A stretch of 64,000 nucleotides of DNA from Porphyromonas levii DSM 23370 (GCF_000379925.1 NZ_KB904239.1:1605-65604), one strand, 5' to 3'; shown: positions 47,350-57,759, counted from the stretch's first letter. Notes: a model not told the origin generated them from the sequence alone. Numbers and translations: made by a program.

Positions 47350-47366
47350 ACTATAATATTATGGTG

Positions 47367-47374
47367 CAAATTTA
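47367..47374 (-). promoter_or_regulatory. -7 box for ftsE-lysC-menA
   Basis: Minus-strand TAAATTTG fits TAnnTTTG, 17 nt before the ftsE ATG at 47349. Confidence 0.55.
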
Positions 47375-47393
47375 GTCAATTCCCACCACTTCC

Positions 47394-48734
47394 CTAAATA
47401 ACGCTCAATAAATTACCTAAAATACTTCCTAATTGTGTAGAAGATGTTTCGATGCCAATAACCAAAGCACTATCTACGTCGGTAGCTCTGGCCATCTCAC
47501 TTATATCGAAGGGTAGTGCTGCAATTATCTCCCCATCGCACTCCAGTACAGGGCAAAATGGTCTGTAGAACTCAGGGACACCTTTCTCCCCTAGATACCT
47601 GAAGAGTGATTTTCGTCCTTGCTTCATGCCAAAGGGCCGGAACATATCTTCATGCTTTCCCATTCGCACCAATAGCTCCTTATCCCTATAACCATTGTCT
47701 ATATACAGTATCTTCGTTCCCCTCTTTTCTCCTTTATGGATGGTTAATGAGTCGAGAACACATGAGTCCGTTAGTGGTATTGGCTCGAAGCCCTTGTACT
47801 CCGATTCATGTCCTATTATATACAACTTGCTCCGATATATCTGTGCCAGTGCATCTCTATTCCGAAAGGAAATACTCTTCTTGCTCTCTGAGCTCTCAAG
47901 CATATCCTCAGCTTGAGCATAATTAAACCCAAGGTAGTGTACCCACCTTTTGAAGAAGTATCTACTACTAGTACTGTGTATCGCTTCTCTTAGGTCGATA
48001 CTATTTTCCTTTACATCAACATAACGGCTCTCAAATATCTCTTTCTGCTCATCCAGCACTAGTTGCTCTTCTTCGATGTGCGACATACTCTCCAGCATGC
48101 TAGACCTAAACGAAGGATTAAGCACTTCAAAAGCAGGTATCAATTTGTGCCTTATGTAGTTGCGCTTTATCTCAGTGTCTCTATTTGTGCTATCCGTCAC
48201 ATACTCTAGTTGTTGTGTTTCGATATACTTAAGCACCTCTTTTCTCGTTGTGGTGAGGAATGGGCGGAAGATATTACCATTGACCACCCTCATGCCTGCT
48301 AGCCCATTTCCACCAGTGCCTCTTGCCAGATTGAGTAGAGCTGTCTCTACCTGATCATCGGCATGATGCGCCACAGTAATCCATTGGCATTGCTTCTCAG
48401 ATGCCACAATACCAAATACTTCGTATCTAATCTCACGGGCAGCCATTTCTATAGATATTCCTTCTCCCTTAGCAACAGCTTCTGTCTGAGCCGATGATAT
48501 GGCAAGAGTAATACCAGGGAAGTGCGTCTTACAAAACTCCTCTACAAATCTCTGATCTCTCTCGCTCTCCTCTCCCCTCAGATGGAAGTTGACATGAATT
48601 GGGAGTATCTGGTAACCCATACTATACAATAGGTGGGCGAGAGCAATTGAGTCTGCCCCTCCACTTAGCCCTACGAGCACTTTTTCGTCTGGCGCTATCG
48701 TATGCCTAATCAGTCTCTTCGCTTCTTCTAGCAT
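47394..48734 (-). CDS. tilS: tRNA(Ile)-lysidine synthetase
   Basis: The 446-aa ATP-dependent enzyme converts C34 of tRNA-Ile (CAU) to lysidine. The PP-loop SGGADS (24-29) is followed by AHHADDQVETALLNLARG and GMR, conserved in the family. The C-terminal part holds the TilS substrate-binding domain (MFRPFGMKQGRKSLFRYL). It starts 3 bp after the SLC13-type transporter gene, so the two are probably co-transcribed. Confidence 0.93.
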   Translation of the reverse strand: MLEEAKRLIRHTIAPDEKVLVGLSGGADSIALAHLLYSMGYQILPIHVNFHLRGEESERDQRFVEEFCKTHFPGITLAISSAQTEAVAKGEGISIEMAAREIRYEVFGIVASEKQCQWITVAHHADDQVETALLNLARGTGGNGLAGMRVVNGNIFRPFLTTTRKEVLKYIETQQLEYVTDSTNRDTEIKRNYIRHKLIPAFEVLNPSFRSSMLESMSHIEEEQLVLDEQKEIFESRYVDVKENSIDLREAIHSTSSRYFFKRWVHYLGFNYAQAEDMLESSESKKSISFRNRDALAQIYRSKLYIIGHESEYKGFEPIPLTDSCVLDSLTIHKGEKRGTKILYIDNGYRDKELLVRMGKHEDMFRPFGMKQGRKSLFRYLGEKGVPEFYRPFCPVLECDGEIIAALPFDISEMARATDVDSALVIGIETSSTQLGSILGNLLSVI

Positions 48735-48737
48735 AAC

Positions 48738-50606
48738 TTAGAATGGATAAATAAGGGGTAGCGCTACTACCATCACAATCAGAATCACCACCTGTAGTGG
48801 TAGCCCAACCTTGATGTAGTCCTTAAAACTATACTTACCAACACTCATCACCATGGCATTAGGGGGTGTGGAGAATGGGCTAGCAAAGCACATACTGGCA
48901 GCTACGGTAACCCCTATAAGGAAGGGCATGGGGTTTACCTCTAGCATCTGAGCCGCAGCTATAGCAATAGGAGCAAAGAGGATAGCTGTAGCAGTATTGC
49001 TGATAAACATTGTGAGTATGGAGGTGCCAAGAAGAATCCCCGCAAGTACGGCATAAGGACCCATTGACCCTAAAGAGTGTACAAGTCCATCCGAGATAAG
49101 GCTACTAAGCCCCGTATTCTCCATGGCAGTCGCTAGTGGCATCATGCAAGCAAATAGCACTACACTGTCCCAATTGATTGTATTATAAGCATCCTTAGCA
49201 CTCCTGAAGCAGCCTCCGAGAATAACCAGCACAGTGGCAATCAATACCGATACCACAGGGGGCAACCAATTAAATACCATGGATAGAATCATGAGTAGGA
49301 TAACAATAGAGGCAAAGGTGCCCTTATGGTCTAGCGTTATCTTGGAAGCCTTATCCTCTGGTTGCCCAATGACTACAATATCACTCTCCATTTGGCTCAT
49401 TTTCGCAATATCTTCCCAGGTGCCTTGTACTAAGAGCATATCACCCGAGAGGAGCTTTGTATTGGAGATATCCTGTAGGAGATAATTGTCATTGCGTTGC
49501 ACAGCTAGGATATTGACATTGTACATGTTCCTCAGGTGTGTATCCCGGACTAGTTTGTCGTTAAGGCGTGACCCTCTTAGGAGTACCACTTCCGCCAATC
49601 CAAACTGGTTGAACTTAAACTTGCCGCTAAACTTAGGTGGGGTGACCGCTAGTTCGGAAGTAGCATCGAAAAACTTCAGACGATTCTCCTCTGCAAATCG
49701 CTTTATATCATCAAACTCTCCCAAGACATACAGGAGGTCATTCAGCCCAATCTCAGTATCTCCTTCAGGTAAGTTGGCAACCACATTCCTACCAAATGCT
49801 GTATGGTGACGGGTACGGATCTCTGCTATCGTACAAGAATAGCGCTGAGTGATGGCGAGTTCCTTGAGGGTCTTCCCTATTAAGGGAGAGTCTTTTGCAA
49901 TATCCAGTCTATAGAGATTATCTACAATCTTGTATTCATACGATAGTTGATGTTGGCTCTTGACTCTCGACTTGCCTCCATTGCTTTGCCCTTTCTCTCC
50001 TTTTTCTAATAGCTTGGACATTGGAATCAGCATCACCATACCCAATACTAGAATGATCAGACCTACAGGAAGGGTGGTAAAGAAGCCGAGCCCCTCATAC
50101 CCTGCCTTCATCAACACACCGTGTACGATGAGAGTAGGGGGCGTACCGATAAGAGTCATCATACCGCTGATACTACACATGAAAGCCATGGGCATCAGTA
50201 GGCGGCTAGGATTGGTATTAGACTGGTTGGCTAGGCTTATCACAATTGGCATCAATATAGCAGCAGTACCTGTATTGCTCACAAATAATCCTACTACAAC
50301 GGTCACGAGCATCACCATCATTGAGAGTTTATTGGGACTACCTCCAGCAAGAGCCAATGTCTTATTGCTAATCTTAGTAGCTATACCTGTCTGGGTTATG
50401 GCTCCGCCTATGATAAATAGCCCTGCAATCATGATGACTACCGAGTTGGAAAACCCTGCCAATCCCTCTTCGGGTGTGATTACCCCAGTGAGTACCAATG
50501 CCAGCATTGAGCAAATGGCAATGATATCGGAGCGAATCTTATCCCATACCAATAGTGCTGAAGTGAGCACTAATATTATAAGTGTCGCAATCATACTAAA
50601 TTTCAT
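48738..50606 (-). CDS. SLC13/DASS-type anion transporter with RCK-C domains
   Basis: The 622-aa membrane protein has two half-transporter regions, each with SNT signatures (VSNTGTAAILMPI and ISNTATAILFAPI) and Thr-Pro-Pro motifs (GTPPTLIV, FSTPPNAMV). They flank two soluble TrkA-C/RCK-C regulatory domains (about 215-410). This is the DASS/SLC13-type layout for sulfate or dicarboxylate uptake. The cytosolic RCK-C domains may bind ligands that gate transport. A minus-strand TAAGTTTG lies at 50623-50630. Confidence 0.87.
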   Translation of the reverse strand: MKFSMIATLIILVLTSALLVWDKIRSDIIAICSMLALVLTGVITPEEGLAGFSNSVVIMIAGLFIIGGAITQTGIATKISNKTLALAGGSPNKLSMMVMLVTVVVGLFVSNTGTAAILMPIVISLANQSNTNPSRLLMPMAFMCSISGMMTLIGTPPTLIVHGVLMKAGYEGLGFFTTLPVGLIILVLGMVMLIPMSKLLEKGEKGQSNGGKSRVKSQHQLSYEYKIVDNLYRLDIAKDSPLIGKTLKELAITQRYSCTIAEIRTRHHTAFGRNVVANLPEGDTEIGLNDLLYVLGEFDDIKRFAEENRLKFFDATSELAVTPPKFSGKFKFNQFGLAEVVLLRGSRLNDKLVRDTHLRNMYNVNILAVQRNDNYLLQDISNTKLLSGDMLLVQGTWEDIAKMSQMESDIVVIGQPEDKASKITLDHKGTFASIVILLMILSMVFNWLPPVVSVLIATVLVILGGCFRSAKDAYNTINWDSVVLFACMMPLATAMENTGLSSLISDGLVHSLGSMGPYAVLAGILLGTSILTMFISNTATAILFAPIAIAAAQMLEVNPMPFLIGVTVAASMCFASPFSTPPNAMVMSVGKYSFKDYIKVGLPLQVVILIVMVVALPLIYPF

Positions 50607-50923
50607 TCCTATCGAGTATTTGCAAACTTAACTATTTTTTGAGACTATAGCACTTGCGGTATTGACCCTTTGTCTTTTGTCTCTTCCTCTTTCTGTAGGT
50701 ACTATTTCCAGCCAGGCTCTAGGTATATCAGAGAAAGTCCCTCTAGGGAGAAACTGGAGTCCCTCTAGGGAGAAACTGGAGTCCCTCGCCGGAGAGACTT
50801 TTTCTACTCAGTAGTGCGCCATCTTATTTTCTATAGAGAGAGGAACTCTCTAGGCATGATCTTTTTTATCTATTTGGGTAATTATTAGTAAATTGCAGGT
50901 CGAATCACCTGATTTGCTATAGT
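50607..50923. other. 317-bp divergent intergenic region with repeats
   Basis: It separates the minus-strand transporter from cardiolipin synthase. It contains the minus-strand -7 box TAAGTTTG (50623-50630), two and a half inverted copies of the 22-bp repeat (50738-50803), and a TAGAGAG/CTCTCTA hairpin (50834-50852). No gene and no clear cls promoter were seen. Confidence 0.55.
50738..50803. repeat. Inverted copies of the 22-bp repeat
   Basis: Two complete units (50738-50759 and 50760-50781) are identical to each other and match the reverse complement of unit 7 of the array at 1-176. A degraded third follows (TCCCTCGCCGGAGAGA). Two intergenic sites about 50 kb apart therefore share the family. 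Confidence 0.9.
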
Positions 50924-52396
50924 ATGGGCTGGAATATCTTGGGGAACATATTATTGATGATTATAGTTATTGGCATTATCTTTGTCATTATACTAGAAAA
51001 CAGAAATCCACACAAGGCTATTGGTTGGCTAATCATATTAGTACTCCTGCCTGGCGTGGGGGTCTTGCTGTATGCCTTACTTGGGCAGGAAAAACTTTAT
51101 CTGCGGAAGATCAATAGACATGCACCAGAGCACTTTGATCTCAATGAAACGCCCTCTTTTTCGGAGGATAATAAAGATCAAGTAGTCAATGATCAGCAAA
51201 AACAACTCTATGATATGGTGTATCATGCTACCCTAGGTAGCATGCTCAAAGCGGATGAGGTGGCTACGTTTACCAATGGTATTGATAAGTTGTATGCACT
51301 TCTGGAGGATATCAAGCGTGCCAAGCGTTTTATCCATATAGAGTATTATCGCTTTTTAGATGATAAGTCGGGGCAGCTTGTCTCGGAAGCTCTGAAGGAA
51401 AAAGCAGCACAGGGCGTGAAGGTACGATTGCTTTGTGACTATGTTGGAAGCTTCTCTACACGTAATTCTTTCTTTTCTGACCTCAGGAAGCATGGGATAG
51501 AGGTTCGGCAGTTCCTCAAAGTAGTGTTCCCATCTCTAAGGAGTGATATTAACTTCCGTGACCATCGCAAGATAGTGGTTATCGACAGCAATATTGGCTA
51601 TATCGGGGGCATGAATATCGCTGATCACTACTCTTTTGGTAATATTAGGGGGACATGGAGGGACGCTCACTTTAGAATAACTGGTCTAGCTGTGAATGGT
51701 CTGCAAGCTGCCTTTATGTCGGACTGGTATGTAGCAAGCAAGATAGCTCTTTCTTACGACTATTTCTTAAATCCCATTGAGGGGCGACATGTACAGGCAG
51801 CACCTAATTTCTCGGATGGTTATGTAAGGGCACCTAAGGTAGGGGATGTGCAGATGCAGACTTTCACGAGTGGTCCTACAAGTCTGTATGATACTTTGCT
51901 ACAAGTCTGGTGCCGAAGTATTTATGGGGCTAAGGAGCGTATCTATATAGAGACACCTTACTTTTTACCACCCGATGCCCTCCTAAAAGCACTCATTGGT
52001 GCAGCTCTAGGAGGTGTGGAGGTGTATATGGTTATCCCTGCAGCTAGTGACATCTGCCCCTTAAAGTTTGCTATCCAATCATACTATGAGGAGCTTCTGG
52101 AAGCAGGTGTTAAGCTCTACAGGTACGACGGTGAGTTTAACCACTCTAAGCTACTGACTATTGATGGAGAGGTATGCTTTATTGGTTCAGCTAATATGGA
52201 CTTCAGGAGCCTTGAGCATAATTTTGAGATAACATCGGTGGTATATAACCAGCCTTTTGCTCGTCAGATAGAAGATATGATAAGGCAGGATATTGATAAG
52301 TACTGCACTGTTTACGACCTCGAGCGCTGGAAGAGGCGCAGCTTAGCCCTGAGATTTACACAGTCCTTTTGTAGACTATTCTCTCCTCTTATGTAA
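50924..52396 (+). CDS. cls: Cardiolipin synthase
   Basis: The 490-aa protein has two N-terminal membrane segments (about 4-24 and 34-52) and two phospholipase D domains. The HKD motifs are DHRKIVVID in the first and NHSKLLTID in the second, each followed by Gly and Ser/Gly residues. It joins two phosphatidylglycerol molecules, or PG and PE, into cardiolipin at the inner membrane. Length is usual for the family. It lies 154 bp upstream of pstS. Confidence 0.92.
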   Translation: MGWNILGNILLMIIVIGIIFVIILENRNPHKAIGWLIILVLLPGVGVLLYALLGQEKLYLRKINRHAPEHFDLNETPSFSEDNKDQVVNDQQKQLYDMVYHATLGSMLKADEVATFTNGIDKLYALLEDIKRAKRFIHIEYYRFLDDKSGQLVSEALKEKAAQGVKVRLLCDYVGSFSTRNSFFSDLRKHGIEVRQFLKVVFPSLRSDINFRDHRKIVVIDSNIGYIGGMNIADHYSFGNIRGTWRDAHFRITGLAVNGLQAAFMSDWYVASKIALSYDYFLNPIEGRHVQAAPNFSDGYVRAPKVGDVQMQTFTSGPTSLYDTLLQVWCRSIYGAKERIYIETPYFLPPDALLKALIGAALGGVEVYMVIPAASDICPLKFAIQSYYEELLEAGVKLYRYDGEFNHSKLLTIDGEVCFIGSANMDFRSLEHNFEITSVVYNQPFARQIEDMIRQDIDKYCTVYDLERWKRRSLALRFTQSFCRLFSPLM

Positions 52397-52440
52397 CGCA
52401 AATGTAACAGCTCCGAAACACCATAGATACACCACCTTAT

Positions 52441-52448
52441 TATCTTTG
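52441..52448 (+). promoter_or_regulatory. -7 box for the pst operon
   Basis: TATCTTTG matches TAnnTTTG and lies 102 nt before the pstS ATG. Just upstream, TGTAACAGCTCCGAAACA (52403-52420) contains two AACA-type half-sites and might be a PhoB-type site; this is speculative. Confidence 0.55.
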
Positions 52449-52550
52449 CGATAGAAAAAGGGAAGATGAGGATATAGGCAGTAGATAATCACAGTCTAGC
52501 ATATTGCTAAACCTCATGAAGAGTATTCATAATGAAATGATAATAGGTGT

Positions 52551-53615
52551 ATGAAATTAATGAAATGGTCAGTACTTGCTGTAATATCAGTGTCGCTACT
52601 CACAGCTTGTGGTAGTGGAGGGAGTAAGGTATCACTAAGTGGTGCAGGAGCTACGTTCCCTGCCCCATTTTACAATGATGCTACGAAACAGTACGGAGAG
52701 ATTTCTGGCTTACGGGTGAGCTATGGCGCCACCGGTAGTGGCGCAGGTATCCGTAATCTTCAGGATCTTACTGTAGACTTTGGTGGTACTGATGTATTCC
52801 TTTCGGATGAGGAGATGAAGAGGATGTCTGGGGAAGTGCTGCATATCCCTACTTGTATCGGTGGAGTTGTGATGGGCTATAACCTTCCTGGGGTGACGGA
52901 GCTTAACCTTAGTCCTACTCTCGTAACCAAGATGTATATGGGTGAGATTAGTAATTGGAATGACCCACAAATTGCAGCAGTCAATCCAGGTGTCACACTC
53001 CCAGACCAAGCTATTACACCTGTATATCGGAGTGAGGGTAGTGGGACAACAGCTGTATTCTCGGGCTTTATGTCGGCAGTGGACTCAGTGTGGGCTGCTA
53101 CTTTCGGTGCAGGGAAGTCGATTGACTTTACTAATGGCATCGCTGCAAAAGGCAATCCTGGTGTTGCTGGAGTAATCAATGAGACAGTAGGTTCGATTGG
53201 CTATTTGGGCTCTGAGTATACTTTGGCTCTAAATATCCCATCTGCTAAGATGCTCAATAGTGCCGGTAACTATGTGGATGCCAATATGGAGAGTATCTCT
53301 CTGAGTGGCGATGTCGCAGATATGCCAGATGATACCCGAAAGGTTATCTCTAATTCGGCTAATCCTAACGCTTATCCAATTAGTACATTTACTTGGCTGA
53401 TTACCTACAAGGAGCAGTCCTATAATAATAGGAGTGTTGCACAAGCTAAGGCGTTGCAGAACTTCCTCCTTTATCTTGTGGGTGATGAAGGCGCAGAGAG
53501 TGCAAGTAAAACTCACTTCTCTCCACTTCCAGCAGCCGCAAGGGCAAAGGCTGAGGCTGCTATCAATAGTATGACCTATGGTGGTGCACTCCTCAAGGAT
53601 CTCGGAATAGAGTAA
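52551..53615 (+). CDS. pstS: Phosphate ABC transporter substrate-binding lipoprotein
   Basis: The 354-aa protein has a lipoprotein signal with lipobox LTAC (Cys20). Phosphate-contact signatures are GAGATFPAPFYNDA, DFGGTDVFLS and YRSEGSGTTAVF, and the C-terminal region matches the PstS fold. It delivers phosphate to PstCA. The following gap holds a hairpin with a T tail that probably lets only part of the transcripts continue into pstC. Confidence 0.93.
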   Translation: MKLMKWSVLAVISVSLLTACGSGGSKVSLSGAGATFPAPFYNDATKQYGEISGLRVSYGATGSGAGIRNLQDLTVDFGGTDVFLSDEEMKRMSGEVLHIPTCIGGVVMGYNLPGVTELNLSPTLVTKMYMGEISNWNDPQIAAVNPGVTLPDQAITPVYRSEGSGTTAVFSGFMSAVDSVWAATFGAGKSIDFTNGIAAKGNPGVAGVINETVGSIGYLGSEYTLALNIPSAKMLNSAGNYVDANMESISLSGDVADMPDDTRKVISNSANPNAYPISTFTWLITYKEQSYNNRSVAQAKALQNFLLYLVGDEGAESASKTHFSPLPAAARAKAEAAINSMTYGGALLKDLGIE

Positions 53616-53633
53616 GTCTTCATAGGGCTTTGG

Positions 53634-53686
53634 GTGGTGAGTGGTGGACAGTAGGTGCCAAAATATACTAGTTCATAGCTCACCAC
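53634..53686 (+). terminator. Partial terminator between pstS and pstC
   Basis: GTGGTGAG (53634-53641) and CTCACCAC (53679-53686) pair around a 37-nt loop and are followed by TTTTCTATTATTATT. It lies inside the operon, so read-through is expected. Confidence 0.6.
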
Positions 53687-53715
53687 TTTTCTATTATTAT
53701 TAAGCTATTGGTCGG

Positions 53716-54567
53716 ATGAAAGACAAGTTGTTTAATCTGCTACTCACGTTCTCAGGGGTGCTGATTATTATGGTCGCGGGCGGTATCCTCTATGCGCTGA
53801 TGAGCCAGAGTCTACCTGCTATCCAAGAATACGGACTATGGCACTTTATCACCTCTGCGCAGTGGTCAGATAGGGAGAATGTCTTTGGAGCACTCCCATT
53901 TATTATAGGGACCTTGATGACCTCGGTATTGGCACTTCTCTTCTGTATCCCTTTCTCACTCTCTGTAGCGCTGTTTACTGGTGAGTACTTTAGGGGCAAA
54001 AAGGTCGCTTTGGTTGTAGGTACGGTGGTAGATTTGCTTGCTGGTATTCCATCGATCGTATATGGTCTATGGGGCTTCTATACAGTTCGTCCACTTATGA
54101 TAAGCATGGGGGTGAATGACCAAGGTATGGGAGTTTTGTTGGCTTCTATTGTGCTCGCTATTATGATTATCCCTTATGCGTCATCATTGAGTTCGGAATT
54201 TATTAGCATGGTTCCCAATGATCTTAAAGAAGGGGCGTATAGTTTGGGAGCAACTCGCTTGGAGGTGATAAAGAGCGTATCTATGCCAGCTGCAGGTAGC
54301 GGTATATTTGCTGCTTATATCTTGGCATTTGGTCGAGCACTCGGAGAGACAATGGCAGTGACTATGCTGATAGGTAATACCAAGAATATCCCGCTTAGTC
54401 TTAGAGATACAGGTGATACAATGGCGAGTGTGATTGCCAATCAGTTTGGTGAGGCTTCTGGTCTTAAGCTGAGTTCGCTCTTCGCTATTGGCTTCCTATT
54501 ATTCCTCATAACTGCTCTAATCAATCTCTTCGCAAAGAGTGTGATTAAGCGTGTCAATAACCAATAA
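53716..54567 (+). CDS. pstC: Phosphate ABC transporter permease PstC
   Basis: The 283-aa inner-membrane permease has about six hydrophobic segments and the EAA-type cytoplasmic loop (LKEGAYSLGATRLEVIKSVSMPAAGSGI). With PstA it forms the phosphate channel. It has no extended N-terminal region and is at the short end for the family. pstA follows after 4 bp. Confidence 0.92.
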   Translation: MKDKLFNLLLTFSGVLIIMVAGGILYALMSQSLPAIQEYGLWHFITSAQWSDRENVFGALPFIIGTLMTSVLALLFCIPFSLSVALFTGEYFRGKKVALVVGTVVDLLAGIPSIVYGLWGFYTVRPLMISMGVNDQGMGVLLASIVLAIMIIPYASSLSSEFISMVPNDLKEGAYSLGATRLEVIKSVSMPAAGSGIFAAYILAFGRALGETMAVTMLIGNTKNIPLSLRDTGDTMASVIANQFGEASGLKLSSLFAIGFLLFLITALINLFAKSVIKRVNNQ

Positions 54568-54571
54568 TCCT

Positions 54572-55468
54572 ATGAGTAAGATAAATATTGATACAATCTC
54601 TAAGCGCTCAGGCAACCTTAAGCGCAGAGGCGCTCTGAGTAAAGGAGTATTCTTTGCTGTTATCTTACTTAGTGTGCTAACAGCAGTCCCATTGCTCTTT
54701 ATTCTCTTAGACCTCATCCTAAAGGGTTGGAAACAGTTTAACTTTAGTCTATTCACCGAGGTCGTGCCCACTTCTATGGAGGCGATGTTCGCGAGACAGA
54801 CTGGTGATATTATCCCAGGTGGTATTCTCAATGGTATTACAGGTACTTTGGTGATGCTGGGTATTGCGATGGTGCTATCAATTCCTATCGGACTCTTTGG
54901 TGGCATATACTTATCGGAGAAAAAGGGAACTAAGATGGCAAATATCGTGCGCACCCTTACCGATATACTCCAAGGTATACCTAGTATTGTCTGGGGTATT
55001 GTGGTGTACATGCTGGTAGTGAAGGCTATGAATAGTTATAGTGCACTTTCGGGCGGTATCGCACTAGGGCTCATGATGATTCCAATGATTATCCGAAGTA
55101 CCGAAGAGGGGTTATTGATGATACCATCGACCTATAAGGAGGCAGGGCTTGCACTTGGTGGTTCGTATACTTCCGTAATGTTCAAAGTGATTATTCCAAG
55201 CGCCTTCGGAAGTCTTTTCACGGGTATTCTGTTGGCTGTCTCCAGAGTGATGGGAGAGACGGCTCCCCTGATGGTCACAGCACTAGGGGCTACCTATGTG
55301 CACTGGGATATATCCCAGCCAATGAGTGCTATCAGTTTGCTGATATGGGAGTTTTATAACGACCCTAATCTAGCTGACTTAGTGTGGTCATCTTCTCTCC
55401 TTTTGCTACTTCTTATTCTTAGCATGAATCTTCTAGCGAAGTCTATTGCCGCTAAGTGGAGAATATAA
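54572..55468 (+). CDS. pstA: Phosphate ABC transporter permease PstA
   Basis: The 298-aa inner-membrane permease has six hydrophobic segments and an EAA loop ([31 protein letters not shown]). I chose ATG 54572; the longer frame from GTG 54551 would overlap pstC by 17 bp. It pairs with PstC to move phosphate across the membrane. pstB starts about 17 bp downstream. Confidence 0.92.
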   Translation: MSKINIDTISKRSGNLKRRGALSKGVFFAVILLSVLTAVPLLFILLDLILKGWKQFNFSLFTEVVPTSMEAMFARQTGDIIPGGILNGITGTLVMLGIAMVLSIPIGLFGGIYLSEKKGTKMANIVRTLTDILQGIPSIVWGIVVYMLVVKAMNSYSALSGGIALGLMMIPMIIRSTEEGLLMIPSTYKEAGLALGGSYTSVMFKVIIPSAFGSLFTGILLAVSRVMGETAPLMVTALGATYVHWDISQPMSAISLLIWEFYNDPNLADLVWSSSLLLLLLILSMNLLAKSIAAKWRI

Positions 55469-55484
55469 ATACATACGATTGATA

Positions 55485-56330
55485 ATGATTATGAACGATA
55501 ATAAGACCCCCCTCGGAGGTATTCCAGTAGCGGATGGCCTACTCGCTACTCCATCAATATCTAAAGGTGAGCTAACACCCATCATTGAGGTGAAGAACCT
55601 ATCTGTATCCTATAGTCCGGAAAAGAAAGCTATCAAGGATGTAGATGTTACAATCTATAAGAACCTAATTACCGCAGTAATGGGCCCTAGTGGATGTGGG
55701 AAGAGTACCCTACTGCGTGCTATAAATCGCATGCACGACCTCTATCCATCTATAAAGGTGGAGGGACAGATATTGATTGATGGCGAAGACATGTTGTCAA
55801 TGGATCCCATGCTAGCACGTAGGAGAGCGGGGATGGTATTCCAACGCCCCAATCCCTTTCCTACCATGTCGATTGAGGAGAATGTATTGGCAGGTTATAA
55901 ACTGAATGGTATCAAGCTCTCTAAAGATGAGCGAGAGGAAATCGTACAAACTAGTCTAGAGAGCGTTGCTCTATGGGATGAAGTGAAGGACTCTATGAAG
56001 AAGCGGGGCTCTTTCCTATCAGGAGGTCAGCAACAGAGACTCTGTATCGCTCGTGCCTTGGCACTTCGCCCTGAGGTGCTATTGATGGATGAGCCCACGT
56101 CTGCACTCGATCCTATCTCTACCAATAGGGTGGAGGAACTCATCTTCGAGCTTAAGCAGCGGTATACAATCGTGATTGTTACACACAACATGAGTCAAGC
56201 TGCAAGACTTTCGGATAAGTCCGTTTTTATGTATCTTGGGGAACTAATCGAGTATGGTGATACCGAGCAGATGTTTACCAAGCCTAAACACAAGCAGACG
56301 GAGGATTACTTGACTGGCGTATTTAGCTAA
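55485..56330 (+). CDS. pstB: Phosphate ABC transporter ATP-binding protein PstB
   Basis: The 281-aa ATPase has Walker [10 protein letters not shown], signature LSGGQQQRL, Walker [14 protein letters not shown] and an H-loop (IVTHNMSQA). An N-terminal extension of about 30 residues precedes the ABC domain. ATG 55485 or 55491 are both plausible; the longer frame overlaps pstA. The [23 protein letters not shown] tail is typical of PstB. phoU follows after 26 bp. Confidence 0.95.
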   Translation: MIMNDNKTPLGGIPVADGLLATPSISKGELTPIIEVKNLSVSYSPEKKAIKDVDVTIYKNLITAVMGPSGCGKSTLLRAINRMHDLYPSIKVEGQILIDGEDMLSMDPMLARRRAGMVFQRPNPFPTMSIEENVLAGYKLNGIKLSKDEREEIVQTSLESVALWDEVKDSMKKRGSFLSGGQQQRLCIARALALRPEVLLMDEPTSALDPISTNRVEELIFELKQRYTIVIVTHNMSQAARLSDKSVFMYLGELIEYGDTEQMFTKPKHKQTEDYLTGVFS

Positions 56331-56356
56331 TTACTAATGGATAAGAATTAAGGACT

Positions 56357-57076
56357 ATGAATAATAACCCTTTTACTAATCATATCAAGGATCAGCAGTT
56401 GCAGATACTTCTCAATCAGTTCGAGATGATTTCTAGGAATACACTGATTCAGCTGTCCATATTGAAGCAGCTATTTGATGAACCTAAGAGTAAGGAGCTA
56501 TACGAGGAGGCTCTTGGCAATGAGATTATCATCGACCGCTTAGAGGTAAAGATACGAGAGGAGGTTGCTTTCTCTATCTTTAAGTTTTCGCCAGTGGCGG
56601 AGGACCTAAGGCGCATTATTGCTTACCAAGACCTTACTACTAACTTAGAACGTATTGGGGATATGGTACTCAATGTAATTCGTTTCGTGAGAGAAACACC
56701 CCTCAATGACCCTAAGTTGTATGAAGTGCGCTTGGAGATAGTCAAGATGACTGAGCACGTGACGCAGATGATTCGTAATGCTATCATGTCTTTTACCAGC
56801 GGGTCATTAGAAACAGCATACGCAGTCATTAAGAGTGATGATGTGATGGATGATATGTATCATCAGTTGAAGGCTATACACTGTAAGATATTCGCTCATG
56901 TCGAGCTTTCTCCAGAGGAGGTGAATTCCTTACTCGCCCTTGAAGGAGTAGGACATAATCTGGAGCGCTGTGGAGATAGCGCTACTAATATAGCAGAATC
57001 AACAATTTACCTTGTAAAAGGAAGGGACATCAGACATGTCAAAGAAGGAGACAACTCAGAAAATACTAGTCGTTGA
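56357..57076 (+). CDS. phoU: Phosphate-specific transport accessory protein PhoU
   Basis: The 239-aa all-helical protein has the two-fold repeated PhoU bundle with acidic metal-binding motifs (one in DLTTNLERIGDMVLNV, one in GHNLERCGDSATNIAE). It represses PhoR-type kinase signalling when phosphate is plentiful and controls Pst activity. The last 41 bp overlap the response-regulator gene, so translation of the two is linked. Confidence 0.94.
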   Translation: MNNNPFTNHIKDQQLQILLNQFEMISRNTLIQLSILKQLFDEPKSKELYEEALGNEIIIDRLEVKIREEVAFSIFKFSPVAEDLRRIIAYQDLTTNLERIGDMVLNVIRFVRETPLNDPKLYEVRLEIVKMTEHVTQMIRNAIMSFTSGSLETAYAVIKSDDVMDDMYHQLKAIHCKIFAHVELSPEEVNSLLALEGVGHNLERCGDSATNIAESTIYLVKGRDIRHVKEGDNSENTSR

Positions 57077-57743
57077 TGACGAAAGGGATATTACGGATAT
57101 CCTACAGTTTAATCTCGAATACGAGGGGTTTGAAGTAACTGCTGCTGCTTCGGCTGAGGAGGCTATGGAACTACTCGACAATAGTTTTTCGCTATTAATT
57201 CTCGATGTAATGATGGGGGGAATGACTGGCTTCAAGATGGCAGACCAATTGCGCAAGAGTGGCAATGATATCCCTATTATTTTCCTAACCGCAAAAGACA
57301 CCGAGAATGACATGCTTACCGGCTTTTCGATAGGCGGAGATGATTATATCAAAAAACCATTCTCTATCAAAGAGCTAGTAGCTCGGGTGCATAGCGTGCT
57401 CAATCGTGTTCATATTGCTTATCCCGTGGTAAAAGAGACCACTAACTTACTTGTCCGAGGGACTCTTACTATTGATCTTGAGACAATGAAGGTGTTTTCC
57501 TCAGAAGGATTAGTAGAAGTCACTAAGACGGAGTATGACATCCTGAAACTACTTGCAGCCAATGAAGGACGTGTATTCTCACGTACCGAGATATTGGATG
57601 CTGTATGGCCCGACAATAGTATTGTGCTTGAGCGAACGGTTGATGTACATATTGCAAGACTAAGGAAGAAGTTAGGGAATGCTGGTAATTGCATAGTTAA
57701 TCGAGTAGGCTTTGGGTATACTTTTAGGTCTGAGCAACAATAA
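57036..57743 (+). CDS. PhoB-like OmpR-family response regulator
   Basis: The 235-aa regulator has a receiver domain with acidic D14 and D15, phospho-acceptor D57 (LLILDVMM) and Lys in IKKPF, and a winged-helix output domain with RTEILDAVWP and the RTVDVHIARLRKKLG recognition helix. Its place after phoU points to a phosphate-starvation regulator equivalent to PhoB. It overlaps phoU by 41 bp and precedes the kinase by 16 bp. Confidence 0.9.
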   Translation: MSKKETTQKILVVDDERDITDILQFNLEYEGFEVTAAASAEEAMELLDNSFSLLILDVMMGGMTGFKMADQLRKSGNDIPIIFLTAKDTENDMLTGFSIGGDDYIKKPFSIKELVARVHSVLNRVHIAYPVVKETTNLLVRGTLTIDLETMKVFSSEGLVEVTKTEYDILKLLAANEGRVFSRTEILDAVWPDNSIVLERTVDVHIARLRKKLGNAGNCIVNRVGFGYTFRSEQQ

Positions 57744-57759
57744 TAATCCTGATGAAACT

